Source: an uncultured Ilyobacter sp.
GTDB taxonomy: Bacteria > Fusobacteriota > Fusobacteriia > Fusobacteriales > Fusobacteriaceae
DNA: 64,000 nt
Assembly: GCF_963668515.1 (NCBI RefSeq)
Contig: NZ_OY764864.1
Coordinates: 620,001-684,000 of the forward strand
Direction of reading: 5' to 3'
How positions within the stretch are numbered: the stretch's first letter is position 1; each line of letters starts with the position of its first letter. The notes under the pieces were generated by a model. That model saw nothing but the letters and a program-made list of their open reading frames with translations. It ran no database searches and was not told the origin of the DNA. Of this stretch, positions 45,788 through 55,055 are shown piece after piece. Position numbers and translations under genes: made by a program.

Positions 45788-46579
45788 GTGGAAAAAACTA
45801 AGGATAATAGAGAGGTAAAACTAACGGCTCTTTTGATGTCTTTGTTTTTTTTGTATCATTTTATACGAGGTAAATTCTTTTTTGAAAGTAGAGTTTTTGA
45901 GCTGCTTTATACAATTTTTGGAGTGTATTATTACTTCTTGATAGCCTACCCGCTCCTTATATCCTACTCCTTTTCTCTAGAGGACAGTAAAAGAAAGATG
46001 GTTTTGAAAACCCGAATGTTTTTCACAGTCCTTTTTTTCTTTTTTTGCACCCTTATAACGGTGATGTTTCAGCTGAGAGAGTACAATCTTCAAGGAATAA
46101 GGCTTGAGAAACAGCTTATAAAAATATCGTGGATAGAAGATGAGCTAGGTGGACTGGCCACCATGCTTATAGATTTATTATATTTTAATTTTGAAAAGAT
46201 GCATCTTTATATTTTTTCAGGCTGTGTAATTTTTCTCTCTGCTTTCTTTATTTTTGGAAGTACTGTAAGAGGATTTATAAAAAGTATAGGAAATATAAAA
46301 AACTTTTATATAGAGAAAAAAGAGCTTGTAAAGAGGGAAAGAGAGTTACAGGAAAAAATCAGTATAAAAGAGAGTATTGAAAAAGAGATGCTTATTAAAA
46401 AAGAAAAATATCTTCAGGAAAAAGAGCGGAAAATAAGGGAAAAAGTAAAGGAAGTCTTAAAAGACAACTCTCAGGGGTATATGAACGAACCTGAGACAGA
46501 GAAAACTGCCTATGAGTCAGATACAGCAAAGGACTTGGGAATAGAAGAAAAAAATGTCACTGACAAGGAGAAGGATTAA
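45788..46579 (+). CDS. Membrane protein of unknown function with a C-terminal coiled coil
   Basis: A 263-residue protein starting with GTG after a GGGGG-type site. Four hydrophobic segments are visible (about residues 12-30, 40-62, 78-98 and 135-158), followed by a long Lys/Glu-rich helical region (KRERELQEKISIKESIEKEM and beyond) that should form a cytosolic coiled coil. I do not recognise the family. It ends three bases before maf and lies upstream of mreB, so a role near cell-shape or envelope functions is possible but only by association. Confidence 0.6.
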   Translation: MEKTKDNREVKLTALLMSLFFLYHFIRGKFFFESRVFELLYTIFGVYYYFLIAYPLLISYSFSLEDSKRKMVLKTRMFFTVLFFFFCTLITVMFQLREYNLQGIRLEKQLIKISWIEDELGGLATMLIDLLYFNFEKMHLYIFSGCVIFLSAFFIFGSTVRGFIKSIGNIKNFYIEKKELVKRERELQEKISIKESIEKEMLIKKEKYLQEKERKIREKVKEVLKDNSQGYMNEPETEKTAYESDTAKDLGIEEKNVTDKEKD

Positions 46580-46582
46580 ATA

Positions 46583-47179
46583 ATGATATTGGCATCTAAA
46601 TCACCGAGAAGAAAAGAGATATTGGAAGGATTTGGCCTAGAGCCAGAGATCCTGACTTCAAGTATAGAGGAAATAAGTGATAAAGAGGGACTTTTAGAGC
46701 AGATAATGGATATTTCTAGAAAAAAATCCATGGAAATTTCTGAAAAAAGAAAAAAAAGTTATGTGGTTTCTGCAGATACTGTAGTTGTATTAGACGGTCA
46801 CATACTGGGAAAGCCAAAAGACGAGGATGAGGCCTTTTATATGCTAAACTCTCTGTCTGGAAAACAGCACAAGGTTCTCACCGCCTATACTTTAATGAAC
46901 TCTGAAAAAAAAATAGATTTTACAAGTTATGATTCTACAGAAGTTTATTTCAAGGAACTTTCAGAAGAAGAGATAAGATGGTATATATCTACCGGTGAAC
47001 CTATGGACAAAGCCGGGGCCTATGGTATACAGGGAAAGGGGGCGGTGCTGGTAAAAAAAATAGAGGGTGATTTTTTTAACGTAATGGGATTCCCTATAAG
47101 CAAGTTTTACGATGACCTTAAAGAACTGGATTTAAGTATAGATGAACTAAATAAAACTATAGAGGTGGAAAAATGTTAA
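46583..47179 (+). CDS. maf: Maf-like nucleoside triphosphate pyrophosphatase
   Basis: Maf proteins hydrolyse non-canonical or excess nucleoside triphosphates (dTTP/UTP type in many bacteria) and affect septum formation. The 198-residue protein opens with MILASKSPRRKEIL and has VVSADTVVVLDG, GKPKDEDEAFYMLNSLSGKQH and GAYGIQGKGAVLVKKIEGDFFNV... landmarks in order. It overlaps mreB by seven bases, so the maf-mreB pair is translationally coupled. Confidence 0.92.
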   Translation: MILASKSPRRKEILEGFGLEPEILTSSIEEISDKEGLLEQIMDISRKKSMEISEKRKKSYVVSADTVVVLDGHILGKPKDEDEAFYMLNSLSGKQHKVLTAYTLMNSEKKIDFTSYDSTEVYFKELSEEEIRWYISTGEPMDKAGAYGIQGKGAVLVKKIEGDFFNVMGFPISKFYDDLKELDLSIDELNKTIEVEKC

Positions 47180-48219
47180 AAGTTATAAACAGTGCACTTG
47201 GAATGTTTTCAGAAGATTTAGGTATAGATTTAGGTACTGCAAATACTCTGGTTTGTGTAAAAAATAAAGGTGTCGTTTTAAACGAACCCTCTGTAGTTGC
47301 TGTCAATAATAAAACAAAAGAGATATATGCAGTGGGGGATAAAGCCAAGAGAATGATCGGCCGTACCCATGCAGTAATAGATGCCATAAGACCTCTTAAA
47401 AACGGTGTTATAGCAGACTATGAAGTGACTGAAAAAATGCTACGTGAATTTTACAAAAGAGTGCACAAAAGAAAATTTCTTGCAAATCCCAGAGTTGTAA
47501 TATGTGTCCCTGCAGGAGTTACACAGGTAGAAAAAAGAGCGGTTATTGATGTAACCAGAGAAGCTGGGGCTAGGGAAGCTTACCTTATCGAAGAGCCTAT
47601 GGCAGCTGCAATCGGGGCAGGTCTAAATATATTTGAGCCTGAGGGGAACCTGATTATAGATATAGGAGGGGGTACTACTGAAATAGCAGTGATATCTCTT
47701 GGTGGAATAGTCAAGACCTCATCTCTGAGAGTTGCAGGGGACAAATTTGATGCTGCAATAGTTCAGTATGTGAGACAAAAACATAACCTTCTTATAGGGG
47801 ATAAAACTGCCGAAGAGATAAAGGTCAATGTCGGCAGTGCAATAGACCTAGAAGAGGAACTGACAATAGAGATAAGCGGAAGAAACGTTTTAAACGGACT
47901 TCCAAAAAATATATCGGTGAATTCATCTGAAATAAAAGAAGCCTTAGATGAGATGATGCATCAGATTATAGAAGAGATAAAAGTCATCTTAGAGAAAACT
48001 CCTCCTGAATTATCATCAGATATAAAAAGAAAAGGGATAGTTCTTGTAGGTGGAGGAGCTCTTATAAGGGGGATAGACAAGAAGATTTCAGATGCTCTGC
48101 AGCTTAGTGTACAGATAACCGAAACTCCTTTGAATGCAGTGGTAATGGGTATAGAGGAGTTGTTAAAGAATTTTGAAAAATACAAAGAGGTTATCATTTC
48201 TCCAGAAACAGATTATTAA
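47173..48219 (+). CDS. mreB: Rod shape-determining protein MreB
   Basis: MreB is the bacterial actin that guides lateral wall synthesis. The 348-residue protein has the actin-fold phosphate motifs GIDLGTANTLV near the N terminus and LIIDIGGGTTEIAVISLGG in the middle, plus GGGALIRGIDKKI near the end. GAGGTGG precedes the ATG inside the maf 3' end. mreC and mreD do not follow; an unknown secreted protein gene does. Confidence 0.95.
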   Translation: MLKVINSALGMFSEDLGIDLGTANTLVCVKNKGVVLNEPSVVAVNNKTKEIYAVGDKAKRMIGRTHAVIDAIRPLKNGVIADYEVTEKMLREFYKRVHKRKFLANPRVVICVPAGVTQVEKRAVIDVTREAGAREAYLIEEPMAAAIGAGLNIFEPEGNLIIDIGGGTTEIAVISLGGIVKTSSLRVAGDKFDAAIVQYVRQKHNLLIGDKTAEEIKVNVGSAIDLEEELTIEISGRNVLNGLPKNISVNSSEIKEALDEMMHQIIEEIKVILEKTPPELSSDIKRKGIVLVGGGALIRGIDKKISDALQLSVQITETPLNAVVMGIEELLKNFEKYKEVIISPETDY

Positions 48220-48238
48220 GTTTATTTAGGAGAAGCCT

Positions 48239-49849
48239 ATGAAGAAAATTTTATTATTTTATATAATGATGTCGTCATTTTTATACGGAGAGTATTTAAG
48301 TACCAATGGGAAAGTCAGTTTTTTTTATGACACAGAAATGCAAAGACTTCACAGCATAAAGGGGGACGTCTTTGACTCGCCCTCAATATCCCAGATAGAG
48401 ATAGGAATTATGCTAGAAAAGGATATATATTTACTTAGGGATCATGTCGTTGATGTAAACCTCATCGAAGGAACTAACATACTTGCCATCAAAAGCAGGA
48501 TAGAGGATGTGGACGTAAATACCTATGTGTTCCCATCTTCTTATGACAAGAAAAGGATATATCTTATAAACGAGTTTCTGAATCCTTCTGAGAAAAAAGA
48601 GATTCAGATTCTCTATAGACTCATTCCCTACAGGGATACAGGGATACTAGCTTACCTTCCCTATAAAGATTATTATACCTACGGAAAAGCAAGGTTTAAA
48701 TCACTGAACAACGGTTCTGGGCTTTATATATCCAATGATGAATATTTAGATGTTTTTAAATTTCGTGAGGTAAAGGATAAAGATGTAAAATACCAGGAGG
48801 ATAAACTTTTTTTTGTTACTAAGATTGTTGATAAAAAGAAAAAAAGTTATGACATGGTGGCTTTTGATTTTTCAAGTGATGAATGGCCAAATAAAGTCAT
48901 TTTAACTGCTGAGGCCCTGAAAGAGGAGTATCTCTCTTGGGGAGAGTGGAACTGGGATTTTAAAAAATATCCAAAGGATATAGAGGCACAGCTTTCGCAC
49001 TTAAAAATGCTCATAACAGGGGGGAAAATACCTGCACTTGTGTATTATGGTAAAAGCAGAGAAAATCTGTCTACAAATCTTGATCTAGCCACAATACTTT
49101 CTATCTATGGAAAATCAGAAGAAAGCAGAAAGATCCTCCAAAGTTATAAATTCAGAAGAAAAAACACTGCTGAGGATGTAGCAGTTCTGCTCTCTCTTTT
49201 TAAAAGCTGGGAATTTTCAGAGGAATCCTTTGACAACTCCAAGTTTTTAACGAAGGTCTATCCGGTAATAATGAGAACTCTAAACGGGATAAACCCTGAC
49301 GGAAAGTTTGACAGTGAAAGCCAAGAGATAAGAGTTTATTATGACCTTATAGTTCTTATGGAGGAACTTATAGTAAATTCCATAGAGATAAAAAATCTTC
49401 CGAGAAATCTACTGACAGAGAAGTTAGAGAAAGTAAAAAAATATGTGGAAATAAATTTCATGACTCCTGACGGGATAAAAGACAGTCCTAAATCCACAGA
49501 GGTCAATCCAAAAAATATAAAATTTGTAGAACTTTATCCTGAAAATCCCAAAAAAAATTTTATTGGAGAGGAGTTTGAAAAATACTATGACAAAAGACTG
49601 GGATACCTTGTACTTGAAGGGGAACCTTCAATGGACTTAGAATATAATCTTAATTTTGCCCAGGTTCTCTATAACAACTCTTTTGAAAGAGAGGGAGAGA
49701 GGTTGTACAGTAGGATAAGGGAATTAGTGGTAGAAAATAAAAATTACCTGGCACCAAAGATGTATACCAGGGAAAAAAATATGGCAGGTATATATGGTGA
49801 ACTTATATATCTATATCTGCTGACCAATTATTACAGGGGGATAGAATGA
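48239..49849 (+). CDS. Secreted or periplasmic protein of unknown function
   Basis: A 536-residue protein with a Sec signal peptide (MKKILLFYIMMSSFLYG, cleavage probably before EYLS). The first 230 residues look beta-rich; the second half, from about WGEWNWDFKKYPKDIEAQLS, is helical with repeated Tyr/Leu-rich segments and phrases such as GINPDGKFDSESQE and APKMYTREKNMAGIYGELIY, which remind me of alpha/alpha-toroid enzymes of the six-hairpin type. I cannot name a family. It follows mreB by 19 bases and overlaps scpB by four, so it belongs to a cell-shape/chromosome-segregation operon. Confidence 0.6.
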   Translation: MKKILLFYIMMSSFLYGEYLSTNGKVSFFYDTEMQRLHSIKGDVFDSPSISQIEIGIMLEKDIYLLRDHVVDVNLIEGTNILAIKSRIEDVDVNTYVFPSSYDKKRIYLINEFLNPSEKKEIQILYRLIPYRDTGILAYLPYKDYYTYGKARFKSLNNGSGLYISNDEYLDVFKFREVKDKDVKYQEDKLFFVTKIVDKKKKSYDMVAFDFSSDEWPNKVILTAEALKEEYLSWGEWNWDFKKYPKDIEAQLSHLKMLITGGKIPALVYYGKSRENLSTNLDLATILSIYGKSEESRKILQSYKFRRKNTAEDVAVLLSLFKSWEFSEESFDNSKFLTKVYPVIMRTLNGINPDGKFDSESQEIRVYYDLIVLMEELIVNSIEIKNLPRNLLTEKLEKVKKYVEINFMTPDGIKDSPKSTEVNPKNIKFVELYPENPKKNFIGEEFEKYYDKRLGYLVLEGEPSMDLEYNLNFAQVLYNNSFEREGERLYSRIRELVVENKNYLAPKMYTREKNMAGIYGELIYLYLLTNYYRGIE

Positions 49850-50379
49850 GTCTAAAATTATACTTAGAATCCATACTGCTCTTGTCTGGAGAGGAACTTA
49901 AAATTTCGGAACTCTGTAAATTTTTTAGAAAAAACAGCGAAGAGATTGTTGAAATATTGAATGAGATAAAAAATGAGAGAAAAAACAGCGGAATAAATTT
50001 GGAAATAAATACTGAAAACGTCTATCTGACAACCAATCCAGCCAGCGGAGAGATTATACACAAGTTTTTTAACCAGGAGTCAAAGCCTAAAAAACTCTCT
50101 GGTGCTGCTTTAGAGACACTGTCTATAATAGCCTACAGGCAGCCAGTTACCAAAAGTGATATAGAGGGGATAAGAGGTGTGTCTGCAGAAGGTGTTATTC
50201 AGAATTTAGAGGAGAAGAAATTAATCAGAGTTTGTGGGAAAAAAGAAAGCGTAGGGAGACCAAACCTATATGAAGTGACAGATAGATTTTTCAGCTATCT
50301 GAAGATAGATTCTATAGAGGAGCTTCCAAATTATGATGAGGTGAAAAGACACATTGAAAGAGAAAATGAGGATAAATAA
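49846..50379 (+). CDS. scpB: Segregation and condensation protein B
   Basis: ScpB joins ScpA and SMC in the bacterial condensin complex. The 177-residue protein has two winged-helix parts; SGAALETLSIIAYRQPVTKSDI and RGVSAEGVIQNLEEKKLIRV are the family signatures. Its ATG overlaps the preceding stop (ATGA) and its 3' end overlaps the pseudouridine synthase start by 14 bases. scpA is not in the window. Confidence 0.92.
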   Translation: MSLKLYLESILLLSGEELKISELCKFFRKNSEEIVEILNEIKNERKNSGINLEINTENVYLTTNPASGEIIHKFFNQESKPKKLSGAALETLSIIAYRQPVTKSDIEGIRGVSAEGVIQNLEEKKLIRVCGKKESVGRPNLYEVTDRFFSYLKIDSIEELPNYDEVKRHIERENEDK

Positions 50380-51067
50380 ATATCTTTCTTCTATAGGGGT
50401 AGCATCGAGAAGAGAGATAGACAGACTAGTAGAAAAAGGGTCTGTAAGAGTGAATAGTGCCATAGCAACTCCTGGAATGCAGGTGTCTGAATCAGATATT
50501 ATAGAGATAAATGGAAAAAAAATTCAGAAAAAAGCCGGGAAAAAGGTTTATTTCATGCTGAATAAACCTGCGGGAGTAATAAGTGCAGCAAAGGATGACA
50601 GAGGAAGAAAAACCGTAGTGGATCTCATAAAATGTGAAGAGAGAATCTATCCTGTAGGAAGGTTAGACTTTGATACAGAGGGACTTATTCTTTTGACCAA
50701 CGACGGAGATTTTTTTAATAAAATAATGCATCCAAAATCGGAAGTGTATAAAGAGTACCATGTAGATGTTATGGGAAAGGTAAATAAGCTTGAGGTAGAT
50801 AAGCTAAAAAGAGGGGTGAGACTAGAAGATGGAATGACCCTCCCTGCCAAGGTGGAGCTTCTAGATTCTTCCCATGAAACATCAAAACTGAGGATATCAA
50901 TAAGGGAGGGAAGAAACCGTCAAATAAGAAGAATGTGCAAGGCGGTAGGACATCCTGTGATTCACCTAAAAAGAGAGAAGATAGGGGAATTATCCTTGGG
51001 AAACCTTAAAAAAGGAGGATTCAGAGAGTTGTCAAAAAAAGAGATTGAATATCTATACTCTCTGTAA
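50366..51067 (+). CDS. rluB: 23S rRNA pseudouridine synthase (RluB/RsuA family)
   Basis: A 233-residue enzyme converting uridine to pseudouridine in rRNA. An S4 RNA-binding domain opens it (MRINKYLSSIGVASRREIDR), followed by the catalytic domain with VGRLDFDTEGLILLTNDG (catalytic aspartate) and REGRNRQIRRMCKAVGHPV. The ATG at 50366 lies within the scpB 3' end; the scpB-rluB pair is common. RluB is the likeliest member, RsuA or RluE being alternatives. Confidence 0.87.
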   Translation: MRINKYLSSIGVASRREIDRLVEKGSVRVNSAIATPGMQVSESDIIEINGKKIQKKAGKKVYFMLNKPAGVISAAKDDRGRKTVVDLIKCEERIYPVGRLDFDTEGLILLTNDGDFFNKIMHPKSEVYKEYHVDVMGKVNKLEVDKLKRGVRLEDGMTLPAKVELLDSSHETSKLRISIREGRNRQIRRMCKAVGHPVIHLKREKIGELSLGNLKKGGFRELSKKEIEYLYSL

Positions 51068-51073
51068 AAAATT

Positions 51074-51703
51074 ATGAAAAAAAGAATTTTTCTAGTGGAT
51101 TTTGACAGAACAATATCTGACAGAGACACCACAGCTGCCATTTTAGAACGGCATAATCCAGAGTTATTATTATCTACCCGCAAGATATTTCGAAATGGTG
51201 AAATAGATATAAAGCGGTATCTTCAAATCCTTATAGAATCTCTTTCAATGACGGAAAAAGAGTTTGAAAAAGAGATCTCTATAGGAATAGAGATAGATTC
51301 TTTTTTCAAAGATTTTTTTCAAAAGAACCATGAAATCAGGATTGTAAGCGCCGGAACTTATCATAACGTAATGTCAAACTTGAAAAAAGCCGGTATTGAA
51401 TTTCCCAAGGAGCATATTTATTCAAATATATTAAAATTCCACGGGAAGAAGATAAAGGTAGAGTTCCATGATGCAGATTCCTTTGAGGGCATATGCAAAA
51501 AAAAGGTGGTTGAAAAATATATAGAGAAATATAAAGAAGTTGTATTTATAGGAGATGGTTCATCAGACTATTACGGGGCTTCCAAGGCACACAGAGTTTT
51601 TGCCAAAAGAGGACTCAGATTAGAGGAGTATTGCCTCGCGAATAATATTGAGTATACTCCCTATGAAAGCTTTGAAGATATAATTAAAATTTATAGCATA
51701 TAG
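51074..51703 (+). CDS. HAD-family phosphatase (MtnX/phosphoserine phosphatase-like)
   Basis: A 209-residue HAD hydrolase. FLVDFDRTISDRDTTAAIL holds the nucleophile motif with both aspartates; IRIVSAGTYHNV is motif II and VFIGDGSSDYYGASKAHRVF motif IV. This pattern matches the HAD-IB group that includes MtnX and phosphoserine phosphatase. It lies six bases after rluB and ten before gatC. The true substrate is uncertain; a serine pathway role would fit serA and cysE in the same window but is not shown. Confidence 0.78.
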   Translation: MKKRIFLVDFDRTISDRDTTAAILERHNPELLLSTRKIFRNGEIDIKRYLQILIESLSMTEKEFEKEISIGIEIDSFFKDFFQKNHEIRIVSAGTYHNVMSNLKKAGIEFPKEHIYSNILKFHGKKIKVEFHDADSFEGICKKKVVEKYIEKYKEVVFIGDGSSDYYGASKAHRVFAKRGLRLEEYCLANNIEYTPYESFEDIIKIYSI

Positions 51704-51713
51704 GAGGATAAAA

Positions 51714-52004
51714 ATGTCTTTAACAAGAGAAGAAGTTTTGAAAGTGGCTAAACTTGCCAGACTTGAATTTAAAGATGAGGAGATACAGAAATTTCAGATA
51801 CAATTAAACGACATATTAGGATATATAGATATCTTAGATGAAGTAGATACAGAGGGGATAGAACCTCTGATTCAGGTAAATGAAGGAATAGGCAAAGTGA
51901 GAGAGGATGAGGTGAAAAAATCCTTTACTGTAGAGGAAGCACTAAAAAATGCTCCTCAGTCAGAAGCAGATACTATAATAGTTCCAAAAGTTGTGGGGGA
52001 ATAA
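51714..52004 (+). CDS. gatC: Asp/Glu-tRNA amidotransferase subunit C
   Basis: GatC is the small subunit that braces GatA and GatB in the complex making Gln-tRNA or Asn-tRNA by transamidation. The 96-residue protein starts MSLTREEVLKVAKLARLEF and contains DEVDTEGIEPLIQV, both typical. AGGAGG precedes the ATG. gatA follows after an 86-base gap. Confidence 0.92.
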   Translation: MSLTREEVLKVAKLARLEFKDEEIQKFQIQLNDILGYIDILDEVDTEGIEPLIQVNEGIGKVREDEVKKSFTVEEALKNAPQSEADTIIVPKVVGE

Positions 52005-52090
52005 TTTTTAAGAATCTGTTTTTAGTGAAAAATATTCTTCAATTTTTTGTAAATAGATAGACCGTAAATAAAAGAGGAGGAAAATATCTT

Positions 52091-53548
52091 ATGGATGGAT
52101 TTTATAAGCTTACTGCCTTTGAAATAAAGGAAAAAATCTCCACAGGAGAGATAAAGGCAGTAGATGTGATCGTTGATATTTTTGACAGGATAGAAAAAAC
52201 TGAAAGTAAAATAGACAGCTTTGTTTCCTTGAGAAAAGAGGGAGCCCTGGAAGATGCTAAAAAGATAGATGAAAAAGTAGCTAAGGGAGAACCACTCGGT
52301 GCCCTTGCAGGAGTACCAGTGGCCTTAAAGGACAACATGGTGTCCTATAATGAACCGTCTTCATCTTGCTCTAAGATTTTAGATGGATATATAGGGGTGT
52401 ATGATGCCACTGTAGTAAAAAAGATAAAGGAATCTGATGCAATTATAATAGGTAAGACAAACATGGATCAGTTTGCAATGGGATCATCTACAGTGACTTC
52501 CTGCTATAAAAAAACTAAAAATCCTTGGGATCTTGAAAGAGTACCTGGTGGAAGCAGCGGAGGTTCGGCAAGTGCTGTGGCAGCACAGCAGGCAATAATA
52601 ACTCTTGGTTCAGATACCGGAGGTAGTATAAGACAGCCAGCTTCATTTTGTGGTGTAGTGGGACTAAAGCCTACTTATGGAAGGGTTTCGAGATATGGTC
52701 TCATGGCTTTTGCATCCTCTCTTGATCAGATCGGACCATTTACTAAGACTGTAAAAGATGCGGCTCTTTGTATGAACGTAATATCAGGATCGGATGATTA
52801 TGATTCTACGGTTCAGGATGTGGAAGTTCCTGATTATACCACCTTCCTTACAGGAGATGTAAAGGGAATGAAAATAGGAGTTCCCAAGGAATATTTTGTA
52901 GAGGGAATGAAACCCGAGGTAGAAAAAGCTGTAAGGGATGCTATAGAGAAGTTTAAAGAGATGGGTGCTGAGATTGTGAATATCTCTTTACCTCACACTA
53001 AATACGGGGTATCAGCATACTATATAATCGCTCCTGCTGAGGCTAGCTCAAATCTTGCCAGATTTGACGGAGTCAGATACGGTCACAGAAGTGAAAATTA
53101 TAAGGGTGTAGAAGACCTTTATGTAAAGTCAAGAAGTGAAGGTTTCGGAGACGAGGTAAAAAGAAGAATAATGATGGGTACCTACGTGCTGAGTGCAGGT
53201 TTTTATGATGCATATTATAAAAAAGCACAAAAAGTGAGAAGACTCATGAAAGAAGATTTTGACAGGGCCTTTGAAAATGTGGATATAATACTGACTCCTA
53301 CATCTCCAAGTGCAGCCTTTAGGCTAGATGACGAGAAGACTCCTCTTGAGATGTACTTAGAAGATGTATTTACAATTCCGGTGAATATGGCTGGACTTCC
53401 AGGTATAGCTGTGCCTTCAGAAGTAGTAAATGGTCTTCCTGTAGGGATACAGTTAGTGGGGAAACCATTTGGTGAAGGAGATATTTTAAAAGCTGCAGAT
53501 GCTTTTGAGAAGGCAAGAGGAGAATGGGAATTTCCAGAGTTTGAATAA
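52091..53548 (+). CDS. gatA: Asp/Glu-tRNA amidotransferase subunit A
   Basis: GatA is the amidase that frees ammonia from glutamine for the GatB site. The 485 residues show the amidase signature Ser-cisSer-Lys triad: VALKDNM (lysine), VPGGSSGGSASAVAA and LGSDTGGSIRQPASFCG (serines). AGAGGAGG is about nine bases upstream of the ATG. Presence of gatCAB implies indirect Gln- and/or Asn-tRNA synthesis. Confidence 0.96.
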   Translation: MDGFYKLTAFEIKEKISTGEIKAVDVIVDIFDRIEKTESKIDSFVSLRKEGALEDAKKIDEKVAKGEPLGALAGVPVALKDNMVSYNEPSSSCSKILDGYIGVYDATVVKKIKESDAIIIGKTNMDQFAMGSSTVTSCYKKTKNPWDLERVPGGSSGGSASAVAAQQAIITLGSDTGGSIRQPASFCGVVGLKPTYGRVSRYGLMAFASSLDQIGPFTKTVKDAALCMNVISGSDDYDSTVQDVEVPDYTTFLTGDVKGMKIGVPKEYFVEGMKPEVEKAVRDAIEKFKEMGAEIVNISLPHTKYGVSAYYIIAPAEASSNLARFDGVRYGHRSENYKGVEDLYVKSRSEGFGDEVKRRIMMGTYVLSAGFYDAYYKKAQKVRRLMKEDFDRAFENVDIILTPTSPSAAFRLDDEKTPLEMYLEDVFTIPVNMAGLPGIAVPSEVVNGLPVGIQLVGKPFGEGDILKAADAFEKARGEWEFPEFE

Positions 53549-53579
53549 TTACAAAAGAGGAATGGAGGTTTAAATATAC

Positions 53580-55022
53580 ATGGCTAGAGAATGGGAATCG
53601 GTAATTGGACTGGAAGTTCACTTGCAGTTGAAAACAGGGACTAAAGTATGGTGCGGTTGTAGTGCAGACTATGATGATTCGGAACCGAATACTCATACAT
53701 GTCCTATCTGCCTAGGACATCCAGGAGCACTTCCAAAATTAAACAGAAAAGTTGCAGAATATGGGGTTAAGGCGGCACTTGCGCTTAACTGTAGAATAAA
53801 CAATGAGAGCAGATTTGATAGAAAAAATTATTTTTATCCTGATCTTACCAAGGGATATCAGATAACTCAGTTTGATGTTCCTTATGCAGAGGAAGGATAC
53901 ATAGATGTAAAACTGAATTCTGGAAAAGAGAGCAGAATAGGGATAACAAGAATACAGATAGAGGAGGACACCGGTAAATCAATACATGCAGGAGAGGAGT
54001 CCTTTATCAACTATAACAGAGCCTCTATACCTCTGATCGAGATCATATCAGATCCGGATATAAGGAGCTCGGAAGAGGCCTATGAATACCTGAACCTCCT
54101 TAAAACATCCATAAAATACACCGGTATAAGTGATGTATCCATGGAATTAGGGTCCTTGAGATGTGACGCAAATATATCTGTAAGACCAAAGGGTGAGGAA
54201 AAATACGGTACAAGGGTAGAGGTGAAAAATCTGAATTCCTTTAAGGCTGTGGCGAGAGCCATCGACTACGAGATAGGAAGGCAGATTGATGTAATCGAAA
54301 ACGGCGGAACAATTAGTCAGGAGACTAGACTTTGGGATGATGAATCCCAGGTGACAAGACTCATGAGGAGCAAAGAGGAAGCCATGGATTACAGATATTT
54401 TCCAGAACCTGATCTAGGTGTCCTCTACATATCTGATCAACTTGTAGAGAAGATCAAAGAAGAGATGCCGGAATCCAAAATAGATAAGGTTAAAAGATTT
54501 ATAAGCGAGTATGGTCTTTCTGAATATGATTCAAACATACTTTGCGACGAGATAGACCTTGGAGATTATTTTGAAACTGCTGCAAAAATATCAGGAAATC
54601 CCAAGACAACAGCCAACTGGATAATAACAGAGGTGCTGAGAGTACTTAAAGATAATCATAAATCTATAGAGGAGTTTGAAATTACTCCAGAGCATTTGGG
54701 AGAGATAGTAAAACTCATAGGCAACGGAGCCATTTCAGGAAAAATAGCCAAGAAGCTTTTTGAGATAAAACTCACAGACGAGAGAAATCCTGAAGAGATA
54801 GTAAAAGCCGAGGGTCTAGCTCAGGTAGCTGACGAAGGAGCCATCGAAAATATGGTAGATGAGGTTCTTGCAAATAATGCAAAGCTTGTAGAAGATTATC
54901 ATAATGCCGATGAGGGCAGAAAACCTAGAGTCCTTAAGGGACTTATAGGGCAGATTATGAAGGCGTCTAAGGGTAAGGCAAATCCTCAGATGGTAACGGA
55001 TCTACTGACAAAGAAATTATAA
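53580..55022 (+). CDS. gatB: Asp/Glu-tRNA amidotransferase subunit B
   Basis: GatB activates the misacylated tRNA and carries out amidation. The 480 residues open with SVIGLEVHLQLKTGTKVWCGC, have a zinc-type CPICLGHPGALP, KNYFYPDLTKGYQITQ and LEIISDPD-like PLIEIISDPDIRS, and a C-terminal YqeY/tail domain binding tRNA. Its own terminator directly downstream has been invaded twice by an insertion sequence. Confidence 0.96.
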   Translation: MAREWESVIGLEVHLQLKTGTKVWCGCSADYDDSEPNTHTCPICLGHPGALPKLNRKVAEYGVKAALALNCRINNESRFDRKNYFYPDLTKGYQITQFDVPYAEEGYIDVKLNSGKESRIGITRIQIEEDTGKSIHAGEESFINYNRASIPLIEIISDPDIRSSEEAYEYLNLLKTSIKYTGISDVSMELGSLRCDANISVRPKGEEKYGTRVEVKNLNSFKAVARAIDYEIGRQIDVIENGGTISQETRLWDDESQVTRLMRSKEEAMDYRYFPEPDLGVLYISDQLVEKIKEEMPESKIDKVKRFISEYGLSEYDSNILCDEIDLGDYFETAAKISGNPKTTANWIITEVLRVLKDNHKSIEEFEITPEHLGEIVKLIGNGAISGKIAKKLFEIKLTDERNPEEIVKAEGLAQVADEGAIENMVDEVLANNAKLVEDYHNADEGRKPRVLKGLIGQIMKASKGKANPQMVTDLLTKKL

Positions 55023-55029
55023 TAACTAG

Positions 55030-55055
55030 AAAAAGGATTCCTTCAAAGGAATCCT
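55030..55055 (+). terminator. gatB terminator palindrome, left remnant (target of IS insertion)
   Basis: AGGATTCCTT-CA-AAGGAATCCT, preceded by extra A residues, is the stem-loop of the gatB terminator. The first insertion element starts at 55056, so the T-run that completed this terminator has been displaced to 58162. The same palindrome recurs at 56584 and 58136. Confidence 0.85.
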
